64,000 nucleotides of DNA from Pseudomonadota bacterium (GTDB lineage Bacteria > Pseudomonadota > Gammaproteobacteria > DASZBR01), in contig JAJYDF010000003.1 in the NCBI GenBank assembly GCA_021777765.1, positions 62,001 to 126,000 of the forward strand, given 5' to 3'. The notes below the pieces were generated by a model. The model had not been told where the DNA came from. It was given only the letters and a program-made list of their open reading frames with translations, and made no database searches. Numbering within the stretch: position 1 is the first letter of the stretch; the number at the start of each line of letters is the position of its first letter. Both the position numbers and the translations under genes were made by a program. Positions 27,901 through 37,117 of this stretch are shown piece after piece.

Positions 27901-30900
27901 TTCTGTTATCTGAATTAACAATAGAATTTAGATAATCTTTGACTTGATCTAATGTATTACCAAAGACACCACTTAATAGTGTTTTTTTAATGTCACCTGC
28001 AACGACAAGATGTTTGGCAATATGATTAATAATCACATCACAAACGATTTCTTTATTATTACCCGATGAACTTTTAACAACACAAATTCGCGCGAGCTCT
28101 TCCGGCGTAAATCTTAATAAAGTATCTAATTCTTGTTGTATGCGATAACTAATTCGTTGTGTAGAATCACCGGCTAATTTATATAAAAAAGAATGCTGTA
28201 GCTGTGCATCCAATTGGGCAAAATAAGATTTGACCTGATTAATAATGCTGAGCCTGATAAAATGACTGTCTAATAATTTTTTATAATGATCGGTGGCACT
28301 AATACTTGATTGTGTAGCCGCCATCGCAGATCGAATTTGATTATAATTAGAATGGTGTTTAAACGGCGAACGGGCAGGAAGCGGTGGATTTTTGCAATGA
28401 ATAAAATTATTGGTATAAATATCTTCAGGTAAACAACTGGTATCATATGTCGATCGGATTCTCTTAGGCGCTGGCGCAGATAATGCTTTCTCAGCTGATT
28501 TTTCATCGGCCCTTGCTTTTACATAACTAATACTTCTATCTTGTTCCAATAAATCTTTTAAACTCTTACAAAAAACACTATTAGGATTATTAATATTTCT
28601 GATAATTTCATCAATTTTATCATACAATTTTGATTTTAATGGGCAACCATAATTGGGATTATTGCCATCGATGAACAACAGGTGAAGTAATTTTTGTAAT
28701 TCTAATACATATTTTTCTTCTTCTTTAAATTGTAATTTTATATTAGCACGCAACTCTCTGAGATCGATTTTCTTTTGTTTTTCTTTTACTATTAATTGTT
28801 GATTGTTCGTCTCATCGCCTAATCCATTTTTAATCTCATACTCCAAATGCAAGAGAGTATTATCTATTTTATCCAATTGTTCTTTATAAATTTTTTCTCC
28901 CAAGTCATCATTGAACCAATAATGAATCAAAGTGCTTAACTTTGACATAAAAGCAACGACTCTGGGTGATAATCCTATTTCACTATATTTTCTTTCAAGT
29001 GGCTTGAATAAACTATTTAAATTTTGTGCATTAGATACACCATGATCTAATCCTCTAATTGCTTCTTGGTTCCTGAATGTTACTTCAGATATTTTCGTAT
29101 GGATTTCTTTTAATGCTTTATAGGTATCGTTTTGTTTTAATTTTTCATCAACTAAGCTATTAATTTCTTCAGCATTATGACTTTCATATTTAACCATCTC
29201 GGCATTAATTTTTTCATCATTGAATGTAGGATTTTGCGATACGATTGCGCTTCTAATATTATTTTTAATTTCAGTTCTTACTGGTCGCATCACATCATCT
29301 AGCATATCCTTAAGCAATAAAGGATAACGCAAAACTCGCTGAAAAGGTTCACTAATGCATGATTCTAAATAACCTCCCGCTGTATCTCCGCCAAAAAAAA
29401 CGTGATCTTCATTGGAAAGAGTCACTTCGCTTAATCCTTCCTGAAGTTTCTTTAAAATCCTCTTGAAGTCTTCGTTATCTTTATGCGCTGTTATCTCAAA
29501 CATCTTAGGGACAATCGAATGAAGAAATTCAGGATAAACACATATACAATGCCTAATGACCTGGACCCATTGCGCAAAATTTTCGTCTGTTTGACCCTGC
29601 GTAGCCAAATGTTCAAATTCAGGGCCCAATAACTTGGGATCATCAACAAATGGAAACGCATGATTACCTTTTGCTAATTGTGTAAATATGACAATAAACC
29701 TATCAAATTGAAGAAGTTCATCCGCTGTTAACAAACGATGATGTTCTGCAATTTTTCTAATACGTGCCCAACCACCATCTATTTTATTGATATTAGATTC
29801 ATCTATTTCTTCGAGATAGCCAACCTTAATTAAAATTCTTTCCCAAAGTGTTTTTTCTCTTACAACTTTTTTACCTGCTATTTGTGGCATTGCAAATTTT
29901 TTCAATCGTTCAAAAAAACCATATTCCGTTTGAACTAGTTCTCTGAAGCGACGCATTGTATTGGAAGAACTCATCTGTACTGAATTTCTTTTGTTACTGA
30001 CTGATGGTGAAAGTAAAGGTTCAGTTTCTGGCGATGCGTTACTTCTCGGAGAGAAAACAGAATTACTACTGCTTGGAGGAGATAAAACAGGCGCATCATT
30101 TTTTAAACTATTTCTCTGCTGCGGTACATGATGATTAATTAAAGGAACAATATGCGATTGGGATTTCACTAGATGTATTATTCTATATTTATCTGAATAT
30201 TTCTCTAAATCAAATCCTCTTTCTAATATTATTGTACCATTTTCTGCTGTTGTTAATTTATCTATGACTTGACCGTTGTCAGTTACTTCAATCCAATGAA
30301 TTGAAATATTATGTTTACTACAAATCATTCTGGCTTCAAATTCACCCGCATGAATAGCATCACCTATTAATGTATGCGTTTGATGTTTGGTTTTCATTTC
30401 AGCGACGGTAAAAGGTAATCTTGCTAAATAATTAAATTTTTCTTTTATTTTATTTGGGCCAAATTTACTATTTAATTCATTCATTACCCATGCCGGTTGA
30501 TCTTTTTTATTTTTAACAAACTCATCACATAATAAATGTAAACCCTGAACTGATATTTCAGCACCAAGAATAATACTTAATGGTCCCGCAATTGCAGAAA
30601 AAAAGTTATCATTATTTTTTTCAGCTATACCAAGGACATAACCAGCCGGTAATCTGTCTTTTAAAATTCTTTTTACATCGTGTTCATTCGGTAATTTTTT
30701 GTAGACTTCGTCTTCTTCTAAATCCACTTCTTCTAATTGATTATGACTTTGATCAGTTGTGGGCAATTGAAAACCGACGGCTCTCGGATGCTGATGCCTT
30801 GGTTCGATGGCTTCCATAGGTGGAGTTAATGGTGTTGCTTCTCCAGTTTTATTCAATGGTGGTTTACCATGATCAGCAATATCTGTTGCTATTCTTTGTT

Positions 30901-31159
30901 TATCTTCATGGCGCTTTGATTCGCTGAGCACAGGTTGAGCTGATGATGTTGCTTGTTGTCCAATATTATCTCTGTTTAATTTTGCTTCCTTGGATTCTTT
31001 TTGTAGCTCTGATGATATTGCTAGTCCGGTCTTTCTCAATGGCTGTCTAACAAATATTGGATTTGGTGTGCTTTTCAAATGTGATGATGGTGATGCTGGT
31101 ACTTTTGGTTGACTTTTCGATCGTGGTGCTGGTGGTAATGCATCTTCTGCTCTTTTCAT
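24908..31159 (-). CDS. Giant RhoGEF-like module-repeat protein B (2083 residues)
   Basis: A predicted effector. The start ATG follows GAGGGATAACAA. Residues 1-150 are Pro/Ser-rich and disordered. Residues 170-340 resemble an OTU protease fold (NDNFFSAI, GEFEARMICSKHNISIHWIEV, SHIVPL), but the catalytic Cys position appears to be Asn. Residues 405-625 are a Dbl-homology RhoGEF-like domain: ELVQTEYGFFERL at the start, FLHSIVPKMFEI in the middle and EPFQRVLRYPLLLKDML as the core helix. Three copies of a module of about 300 residues follow (960-1265, 1285-1605, 1608-1915), marked by DYYLGTGLG, NELI and AEDYIHQH-type blocks. There is no signal peptide. The neighbouring protein A is a paralog lacking the OTU-like segment. 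Rho-family GTPase activation in a host is inferred. Confidence 0.82.
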   Translation of the reverse strand: MKRAEDALPPAPRSKSQPKVPASPSSHLKSTPNPIFVRQPLRKTGLAISSELQKESKEAKLNRDNIGQQATSSAQPVLSESKRHEDKQRIATDIADHGKPPLNKTGEATPLTPPMEAIEPRHQHPRAVGFQLPTTDQSHNQLEEVDLEEDEVYKKLPNEHDVKRILKDRLPAGYVLGIAEKNNDNFFSAIAGPLSIILGAEISVQGLHLLCDEFVKNKKDQPAWVMNELNSKFGPNKIKEKFNYLARLPFTVAEMKTKHQTHTLIGDAIHAGEFEARMICSKHNISIHWIEVTDNGQVIDKLTTAENGTIILERGFDLEKYSDKYRIIHLVKSQSHIVPLINHHVPQQRNSLKNDAPVLSPPSSSNSVFSPRSNASPETEPLLSPSVSNKRNSVQMSSSNTMRRFRELVQTEYGFFERLKKFAMPQIAGKKVVREKTLWERILIKVGYLEEIDESNINKIDGGWARIRKIAEHHRLLTADELLQFDRFIVIFTQLAKGNHAFPFVDDPKLLGPEFEHLATQGQTDENFAQWVQVIRHCICVYPEFLHSIVPKMFEITAHKDNEDFKRILKKLQEGLSEVTLSNEDHVFFGGDTAGGYLESCISEPFQRVLRYPLLLKDMLDDVMRPVRTEIKNNIRSAIVSQNPTFNDEKINAEMVKYESHNAEEINSLVDEKLKQNDTYKALKEIHTKISEVTFRNQEAIRGLDHGVSNAQNLNSLFKPLERKYSEIGLSPRVVAFMSKLSTLIHYWFNDDLGEKIYKEQLDKIDNTLLHLEYEIKNGLGDETNNQQLIVKEKQKKIDLRELRANIKLQFKEEEKYVLELQKLLHLLFIDGNNPNYGCPLKSKLYDKIDEIIRNINNPNSVFCKSLKDLLEQDRSISYVKARADEKSAEKALSAPAPKRIRSTYDTSCLPEDIYTNNFIHCKNPPLPARSPFKHHSNYNQIRSAMAATQSSISATDHYKKLLDSHFIRLSIINQVKSYFAQLDAQLQHSFLYKLAGDSTQRISYRIQQELDTLLRFTPEELARICVVKSSSGNNKEIVCDVIINHIAKHLVVAGDIKKTLLSGVFGNTLDQVKDYLNSIVNSDNRKNSLHEMFVPMPSYIRKRAAQIFTASHSRPWNEKRFALIMNMMGMVDYYLGTGLGILLAKRADLPINKKLRHVEQIKLLGAFAKRMALDPRGEDQSEQVVSEILGGLKAIIASYPNEHSRSINELIHLHNNFTPSSDHEVEKDTRRFDEKDIKKNLIFDYKISVADAKDYIKLHLVQQIAQPFVNYSVATDERSLIETALGKDESNEKILSIFNNYYNKSLHDIAIECNKLPAGQQNIAYLLQKEINQVVSTELSDGEIFNQGLTGKTLAESDNLFEKIAPPLRKIDEHAAARGDVLQLIEPPADVDSDKISLLGHDRKEKAVEIVSPLTTVKMQRSDSFNFPEEEAAGQNQLLKISDKDALNILVSKVFALSHYYRNTEIGQKLCSKLSIEPNLKQGQASNARKIAEIALEIFLEDESDTEENEYKRNKKAQVRKSRLIDEIEKLRNHIRGDGSIWSNIVQSPDSRLAKALDELLPDIKQKMKKDKLPNKLQFTIQQNNALFDKKANLAKSFIHRVVVGQSCAQFVDLEKDLNGRLRKTAGTAEQKAAHAVHIELKKISTLDLVATEAEINALGPGKNIRDLIIKKVSDSVAHCGRIAECYITGSLGQKLFNVIRSLFIKKPDEYDVNLLRKTLTPNLVRRYKLDELSDDVKCPSAEKSRLGLSAILLMLYDYYLDNDLGRQVADRGAMDEEKKGAVAIYNNSSKGWRAQAEKIKEIATGLLYFQKFSHNPATARQEKINVLIKALTEINKIIKEIRQSGSCGHHSHFVNELIRIVTNFGKENGLDIKPCEKVNGEYLFPNFQHMFKHDIDQENAEDYIHQHLIFHTSSPLSDMKNKINGQRWTVNSEKAPLYSAETNLNKLFNEGVNERRAAIADLTKESRENAMKFVLNTDKDFENNQVSTEQLSEFVQRKKQDLDHKEKAVSQSSKYTFNIFNIIFGRLEKTMPYSSLFSADSNITEGQLNEPFEQIRGYVSDTLKPYIPVDDEKIHNSRFCF

Positions 31160-31279
31160 TTGTTATCCCTCACAATAAAAATTAACGCATTTCGCATAAT
31201 AAATAATTAGCGCTAAATAAAATTTAACTGGCAGACTACTCACGTGCTACAGAGAACAAATTTTAATCATGCTTTAATA

Positions 31280-31303
31280 CCTTCTTCCACTTGTGGGAGA
31301 AAG
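31280..31303. repeat. REP-like hairpin (degenerate)
   Basis: CCTTCTTCCAC/GTGGGAGAAAG arms in the B leader region. It is absent from the homologous A leader, so it was inserted after the duplication or lost from A. Confidence 0.6.
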
Positions 31304-31423
31304 AAAATCAAATCATTGTCCTCTAAAGTGCCGCTCCCTACTCTTATTAATTATTAAAAGAGCACCGGTTGAATTCTGAAGGGGAATTTCTCACACAGGA
31401 GGTCGTACCATTAAAGCGTGCAC

Positions 31424-31455
31424 ATTATAAGCATATGTCGCCCCCCATTTGTAAA
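31424..31455 (-). promoter_or_regulatory. Conserved promoter-like block of giant gene B
   Basis: On the minus strand TTTACA and TATAAT are 20 bases apart, with TATGCT just before the TATAAT. The spacing is long for sigma-70. The block AGCGTGCACATTATAAGCATA (plus strand, split here as AGCGTGCACA + TTATAAGCATA) is kept almost base for base in the A copy, which is the main support. Confidence 0.45.
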
Positions 31456-31638
31456 GAGGAATTTGACTACTCAAATTAAAAAAGGCTGTAAGTTAAAACC
31501 TTTTTAGTTATTGGACATTTTCTTCGAAGGTAAGAAAAGCACTGCACAATAATAAAAAGCACCGCAACATCTGCCCTACTAGCATGCACAGTGACCGAAA
31601 ATTATTTATAAAGAATAAATAGATTAGATAGTGTGACG

Positions 31639-31729
31639 GTAACTGCTCAATAAGTCCGGGAAAAATCACAAAGAATCAAGGATTGGTGCGGGTTTCTTCT
31701 CAAGATTCCCGGACTTATTGAGAAGTTAC
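31639..31729. mobile_element. 91-bp MITE with target-site duplication
   Basis: Terminal inverted repeats of 24 bases with one mismatch (left begins GTAACTGCTCAATAAG, right is its inverse) enclose a 43-base centre. Direct repeats GTGTGACG (31631-31638) and GTGTGACA (31730-31737) flank it. The homologous sequence before relA lacks it, so this is an insertion with an empty-site comparison in the same window. Confidence 0.82.
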
Positions 31730-31740
31730 GTGTGACAGTT

Positions 31741-31785
31741 ATAGTAAACCGTCATCATTCGCTCGCCGAAGTCGCACAATGTAGC
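31741..31785 (+). pseudogene. relA: Dead 5' remnant of relA left by tandem duplication
   Basis: GTAAACCGTCATCAT and GCCGAAGTCGCACA match the first codons of intact relA at 37502 (GTAAAACGTCATCAC, GCCGAAGTCGCACA). The start ATG has become ATA, and similarity is lost after about 13 codons. The upstream leader is also homologous to the relA leader. Confidence 0.8.
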
Positions 31786-31840
31786 AAACAAAATTAAAAA
31801 TCATAGATACATTATCAACAATCAAACGGATTTTCTTCAT

Positions 31841-34800
31841 CTACACGACGAGAATATTTGGACTAACCGTATCGTCTAAATCACTTGTACATGACTCAAA
31901 AGTCTCATTGAGCTGCCCTTTCTTTAAATTGGATTCGGATGAAAATAATGACGAATAAGGCATATTTTTTTCTAAGCGACTTATAATCAGGTCGAGAATA
32001 TTAAACGTGTATTTGTCTGATTTTTCTATTGCTGCCACTTTTTGTTGCCAATCTTTGTCATTCTGTGAAATAAATTGAGTCGCTCTATTACGTGCTTTTG
32101 CAGTTAGATCGGCAATGGCTCTGCGTCGTATGCCAATTTTTTCTTTAAATAATTGATGTAAATTTGCTTGTGCGGAATTAAGGGGAGCTTTTTCCGAAAA
32201 AACAGTCCATCGTTGACCATTAATTTTATCTTTCGCTGCAGAGAGATAAAAATCTTTATGAAATATTATATGTTGATGAATGTAGTCTTCGGCACTATCC
32301 CGATCAATGTCATGTCTAAACCTATTTTGAAAATTAGGGAAAAGATATTCGCCATTTATTGCTGCAACCGGTTTTAGATTTAAACCGTTTTCCTTACCAT
32401 AATTTGTCACTATACGGATTAATTCATTAACAATATGACTATGTTCCCCACAACTTCCTGCGCGACGAATTTCTTTAATTATTTGATTGATATCTACTAA
32501 AGCTTTCAATATGGCAATTATTTTTTCTTGTTTTGCAATATTAATATCATCACTATATTTCTTAAAATATAATCCCGTTGCAATGGCTTTAATTTTTTCC
32601 GCTTGAACAATCCATCCTCTGCGACTCTGATTATATGTCGCAACAGCACCTTTTTTTTGTTCGTCTAACACGGCACGATCGGCTACTTGTCGCCCCAGTT
32701 CATTATCCAAATAATAATCATATAACATTAATAAATTTGCCGATAATCCCAACCACGATCTATCCACAGATGGACATTTAGACTTTTCATTTATTTCACT
32801 CAGATTACATCGGCGAACTAGATTAGGCGTTAAGGTTTTTCTTAACAAATTAAAACCATTATCAATAGGATTATTAGTAAATAAAATTCTGACGGCATTA
32901 TACAGTTTTTGACCTAAAGACCCATTTAAATAACACTGCGCTATCCGTGCGCAGTGAACTACTGAATCACTTATTTTATTAATAATTAAATCGCGTATAT
33001 TTTTACCTGATCCTAAGTCTTTAATTGCTGCTTCGGTTTTAACTAAATCTAATGTTGAAAGCTTCTTTAATTCGCTATGTATTTTATGCGTTGCCTCTTG
33101 TTCTGCACTTCCTACCGTCTTTCGTAATCTTCCTAATAGTTCTTTTTCTAAATTGATAAATTGTGCACAAGATTGACTAACAACAACTCGGTGTATAAAT
33201 GATTTTGCTAGTTTTGCTTTTTGATTGAATAAAGCATTGTTATGCTCAGTGGTAAACAGTAACTTTTTTTGGAGTATGGTTTTTGACATTTTTTGTTTTG
33301 CAGTGGGTAGTAATTCATCTATTGCTTTTGCGAAACGACTATCAGGACTTTGCAAGATATTAGACCAAAAACTACCATCACCACGTATGCTGTTTCGTAT
33401 ATTAACAATTTGGTCTAGCAATCTATCTTTTCTTGCTTTCGCATTCTTATTTCTTTTAATTTCTAATTTTTCTGTATCTGATTCATCTTCTAAAAAAATT
33501 TCTAAGGCGATATTAGCTATTTTCTGCGCATAGTGTGCTTGACCTTGTTTTAAATTAGCGGCTATGCCCAGCTTACTGCAGAGTGTTTGGCCAATTTCTG
33601 TATTTCGATAATAATGAGATAACGCAACTAATTTAGCCACTAAAATATTTAATTGGTCTTTATCTGTTGTAAGGACTAAATTATTTTGAACCATTATTTG
33701 TTGATCTGGAAAATTAAAAGAACCTGATCGTTGAATTTTAACTACGGTCAATGGTGATTCAATTTTAACAGATTTTTCTTTTCTCTCATCACTTAACAAA
33801 CTGATTTTATCCGAATCACTCTTTATCGATGGCTCATCTAGTTGCAAATCGTTACTTCTAACAGATGAATGTTCATCAACTCTTCGTAGCGATGGCGCAA
33901 TTTTTTCAAATAATTTATCTGCTTCAGTTAATGCTTCGCCTATCAATCCCTGATTATAAATGTTGCTATCCGATAATTCTGTAGCTACGACATGATTAAT
34001 TTCTTTTTGTAATAAATAGGCAATATTTTGTTGTCCTGCAGGTAATTTGTGACATTCCGTCGCAATATCTAGCACAGACTTTTTATAATAGTTGTCGAAT
34101 ACTGAAAGAATCTTTTCATTGCTTTCATCTTTAGCCCAGGCAGTTTCGACAACAATTCTACCATCTGTTGCTACAGAATAATTGACGAAGGGTTGTGCAA
34201 ATTGTTGCACCAAATGGCGTTTAATATAATCTTTAGCATCGGCTACATTGACTTTATAATCAAAAATCAAATTTTTCTTTTTTTCTTTTTCATCAAATCT
34301 ATGATCACTTTTCAAATCCAAATGCGGAATGGAATTAACACCTGGTGGTGTAAAATTATTATGTAAGTGTACTAACTCATTAACAGAACGACTGGATTCA
34401 TCCGGATATTGTAAATAAAGGACTTTCATCCCACCCAGAATTTCATTGACAACTTGTTCTGATAAATCATCACCACGTGGATCTAACGCCATCTTCTGCG
34501 CATATACCGCTATTGCTTTAACTTGATCAATATGACGCAATTTTTTATTAATAGGTAAATCAGCTCTTTTTGCTAAGAGTATTCCTAATCCAGTTCCTAA
34601 ATAATAATCGACCAAACACATCATATTCATGATCAAAGCATATCGTTTTTCAGCCCATGATCTTGTATAAAAAGCAGTTGGTCCAGGTACAGTCCTTTTA
34701 TGTATATACTCTGGCACTGGAACAAACATTTCATGCAATGAATTTTTTTTGTTCTCAGCAAGAGATATAGAATTAAGATAATCTTTAACTTGATTTAATG

Positions 34801-37117
34801 TATGACCAAAAGCACCATGCAATAATGATTTTTTAATATCGCCAGCAACTACCAGATGTTTTGCAAGTTGTTCAATAATCAAATCACAAACCAATTCTTT
34901 ATCACCAAATTCACTTTTAAGGACACATCTGCGTGCTAATTCTTCAGGCGTTAAACGTAATAATATATCTAATTCTTGTTGTATGCGATAACTGATTCGT
35001 TGAATAGAATGACCGGCAAGTTTATATAAAAAAGAATGCTGCATATTTGCATCAAACTGTGCAAAATAGGATTTAAGCTGACTAATAATACTCAGCCTGA
35101 TAAAATGACAATCTAATAATTTTTTAGAATTATCTGTTGGACTAATACTTGATTGAGTCACTGATGGCAATGAATCTTTTTTATTATACATTAAGCTGTG
35201 ATTAAATTGTAAATTCGGATCACCAACTGGGTCAATGCTCTGTATAAAATTATGGGTATAAATATCTGCAGGCAAACAATGAGCATCATATGTCGATTTG
35301 ATTCTCTTAGGCACTGACGATTCAGTTTCAAGCAGTATTTTATTTGTTTTCGATTTTGCAGCATAAATATTTTTATCTTGTTCTAACAAATCTCTCAAAC
35401 TCTTGCTAATAACGCTATTATCATTATTAATATTTTTAATAATATCGTTAATTTTATCATACAGTTTTGATTTAATTGGATTACCATTGCTCGTATTATT
35501 GGTGGCAATAAATAACTGGTGTAGCAATTGTTGTAACTCTAATACATATTTCTTTTCATTGTTATACTGTGCATTGATATTATCACGCAATTCGCTGAGA
35601 TGTTCTTTTTTTCTTTTTTCCTTTTCTATTAATAGTAAGTTATTTGTTACATCTGCTAATGGATTTTTGTTTTCATAAACAAGATATAAGATAGTATTAT
35701 TTATTTTTTCCAATTGCTCGTTTTCAATTTTTTCACCCAAGTCATCGTAAAGCCAATAATGAATTAAAGTACTCAACTTTGACATAAATGAAGCCGTGTT
35801 GGGCGGCAAACCTAATTCGCTGTATTTACTACTAAACGTAAACGGCTTAAAAAATGTACTCAGATCCTGTGTTGGAGAGCGAGATACATCGATGTCTTTC
35901 AATTTTGCATTATTTTTATCAAATGCTTCACACATTGTTTTATGTATTGCTTTTAATTGATGATATGCAACGGTAGCTTCAAGTTTCTCTAAACTTTGCC
36001 GATCAATTTCCTCTTTATTTCGTTGTAACTCTTGATCAATAAGCGCATGCAGTTGTAGTTCATCGAGATTCTGTTGTGTCTCTAATAATTTCTTTCTAAA
36101 CATTTCTGTAAATAATTTCTTTATATCGTTTTCAACAATCTTTTTTAAATGTTTTACCATTTCATTTATTAATAATGGATATTTCATCACTCTTTGAACG
36201 GGTCTGATTATAGCGCTTTCAAAATAAATTAATACATCTTGAACATCAAAAAATTTACGATCATCATCTGAAATAACAATCTTAGATTCTTTATTATCAA
36301 TAAAAAGTGTGGTCATTATTTTATCAATATGTTCGTTATTTTTTCCTGCAGATATATTAAATGTTTTGGGCACAATCGATATGAGAAACACTGTATGACC
36401 TTCGTTACCACAAATAGACTCATAAATGACATTGACCCATTTCGGAAAATTTTCATCAGCGCATCCTTGATCTAATAAAGTGGCATAATCTTCTAAGGTG
36501 GCATACTCTTCCCCGAATTTATTAACTAATAACTCCTTATCATTGAAATAGGGGAAAGCATGATCTTTCGCCAAATGTGTATAATTTGAGATGATAAAGT
36601 TATCCAGCGTATTTAAATCACCTTCTTCTAATAATTTATTTTCTTTAATTATTTTTTTAATTCTAGTCCATCCACCTTCCACCATATTGGTATTAGATTC
36701 GACGTCTTCATCTTTCATGCCAATCGAAGTTAAAAAATTTTCCCAACGTGTTTTTTTGGTGATGATTTTTTCGCCCTCTACTAATGGCAAAGCAAAATCT
36801 CGTAATTTTTGATGATATTCTTTTTCCGTTTTAACGAATTCTTGAAATGCATTTAATGCAAGAGAACTCATCTGTTCAGACTTTCTTTTCGTATTAGCTG
36901 CAGATGTTACAGAATCACCACTACTCGGGGGTGATAAAATGGGTTCAATGGGTTCTATTTGAGGAGCCGATGAAGATACTGGTACATTTTTTTTCAAAGG
37001 TGGTCTTGTTAAAAATGCACTTGGAGTTCTTCTCGGTTGTGGTGCTGGTGATAATATTCCTTTCTGAGTTCTTTTCGATTGTGGTGTCGCTGGTAATGCA
37101 TCTTCTGGTCTTTTCAT
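31841..37117 (-). CDS. Giant RhoGEF-like module-repeat protein A (1758 residues)
   Basis: A paralog of protein B and predicted effector. Both begin MKR-EDALP and have Pro-rich leaders with LSPPSS. Residues about 90-325 form a Dbl-homology RhoGEF-like domain: FVKTEKEYHQKL, FLISIVPKTFNISAG and RPVQRVMKYPLLINEMV. The three modules lie at about 665-970, 985-1315 and 1318-1620, with DYYLGTGLG, DYYLDNELG, NELV/NELI and AEDYIHQH blocks. The C-terminal 110 residues match B (KYTFNILDLIISRLEKNMPY) and then diverge. The OTU-like segment of B is absent. The ribosome binding site GAGGGATAACAA is identical to B. It is divergently transcribed from relA. Export and host Rho targeting are inferred. Confidence 0.82.
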   Translation of the reverse strand: MKRPEDALPATPQSKRTQKGILSPAPQPRRTPSAFLTRPPLKKNVPVSSSAPQIEPIEPILSPPSSGDSVTSAANTKRKSEQMSSLALNAFQEFVKTEKEYHQKLRDFALPLVEGEKIITKKTRWENFLTSIGMKDEDVESNTNMVEGGWTRIKKIIKENKLLEEGDLNTLDNFIISNYTHLAKDHAFPYFNDKELLVNKFGEEYATLEDYATLLDQGCADENFPKWVNVIYESICGNEGHTVFLISIVPKTFNISAGKNNEHIDKIMTTLFIDNKESKIVISDDDRKFFDVQDVLIYFESAIIRPVQRVMKYPLLINEMVKHLKKIVENDIKKLFTEMFRKKLLETQQNLDELQLHALIDQELQRNKEEIDRQSLEKLEATVAYHQLKAIHKTMCEAFDKNNAKLKDIDVSRSPTQDLSTFFKPFTFSSKYSELGLPPNTASFMSKLSTLIHYWLYDDLGEKIENEQLEKINNTILYLVYENKNPLADVTNNLLLIEKEKRKKEHLSELRDNINAQYNNEKKYVLELQQLLHQLFIATNNTSNGNPIKSKLYDKINDIIKNINNDNSVISKSLRDLLEQDKNIYAAKSKTNKILLETESSVPKRIKSTYDAHCLPADIYTHNFIQSIDPVGDPNLQFNHSLMYNKKDSLPSVTQSSISPTDNSKKLLDCHFIRLSIISQLKSYFAQFDANMQHSFLYKLAGHSIQRISYRIQQELDILLRLTPEELARRCVLKSEFGDKELVCDLIIEQLAKHLVVAGDIKKSLLHGAFGHTLNQVKDYLNSISLAENKKNSLHEMFVPVPEYIHKRTVPGPTAFYTRSWAEKRYALIMNMMCLVDYYLGTGLGILLAKRADLPINKKLRHIDQVKAIAVYAQKMALDPRGDDLSEQVVNEILGGMKVLYLQYPDESSRSVNELVHLHNNFTPPGVNSIPHLDLKSDHRFDEKEKKKNLIFDYKVNVADAKDYIKRHLVQQFAQPFVNYSVATDGRIVVETAWAKDESNEKILSVFDNYYKKSVLDIATECHKLPAGQQNIAYLLQKEINHVVATELSDSNIYNQGLIGEALTEADKLFEKIAPSLRRVDEHSSVRSNDLQLDEPSIKSDSDKISLLSDERKEKSVKIESPLTVVKIQRSGSFNFPDQQIMVQNNLVLTTDKDQLNILVAKLVALSHYYRNTEIGQTLCSKLGIAANLKQGQAHYAQKIANIALEIFLEDESDTEKLEIKRNKNAKARKDRLLDQIVNIRNSIRGDGSFWSNILQSPDSRFAKAIDELLPTAKQKMSKTILQKKLLFTTEHNNALFNQKAKLAKSFIHRVVVSQSCAQFINLEKELLGRLRKTVGSAEQEATHKIHSELKKLSTLDLVKTEAAIKDLGSGKNIRDLIINKISDSVVHCARIAQCYLNGSLGQKLYNAVRILFTNNPIDNGFNLLRKTLTPNLVRRCNLSEINEKSKCPSVDRSWLGLSANLLMLYDYYLDNELGRQVADRAVLDEQKKGAVATYNQSRRGWIVQAEKIKAIATGLYFKKYSDDINIAKQEKIIAILKALVDINQIIKEIRRAGSCGEHSHIVNELIRIVTNYGKENGLNLKPVAAINGEYLFPNFQNRFRHDIDRDSAEDYIHQHIIFHKDFYLSAAKDKINGQRWTVFSEKAPLNSAQANLHQLFKEKIGIRRRAIADLTAKARNRATQFISQNDKDWQQKVAAIEKSDKYTFNILDLIISRLEKNMPYSSLFSSESNLKKGQLNETFESCTSDLDDTVSPNILVV

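Larger units (their letters stand above)
31160..31840. other. Duplicated spacer between giant genes B and A
   Basis: This spacer is related to the A-relA spacer at 37118-37501. It holds, in order: a REP-like hairpin (31280-31303), the block GGGGAATTTCTCACA (31381), a conserved minus-strand promoter-like block (31424-31455), a 91-bp MITE (31639-31729) and a dead 5' end of relA (31741-31785). No intact gene is present. Confidence 0.75.
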
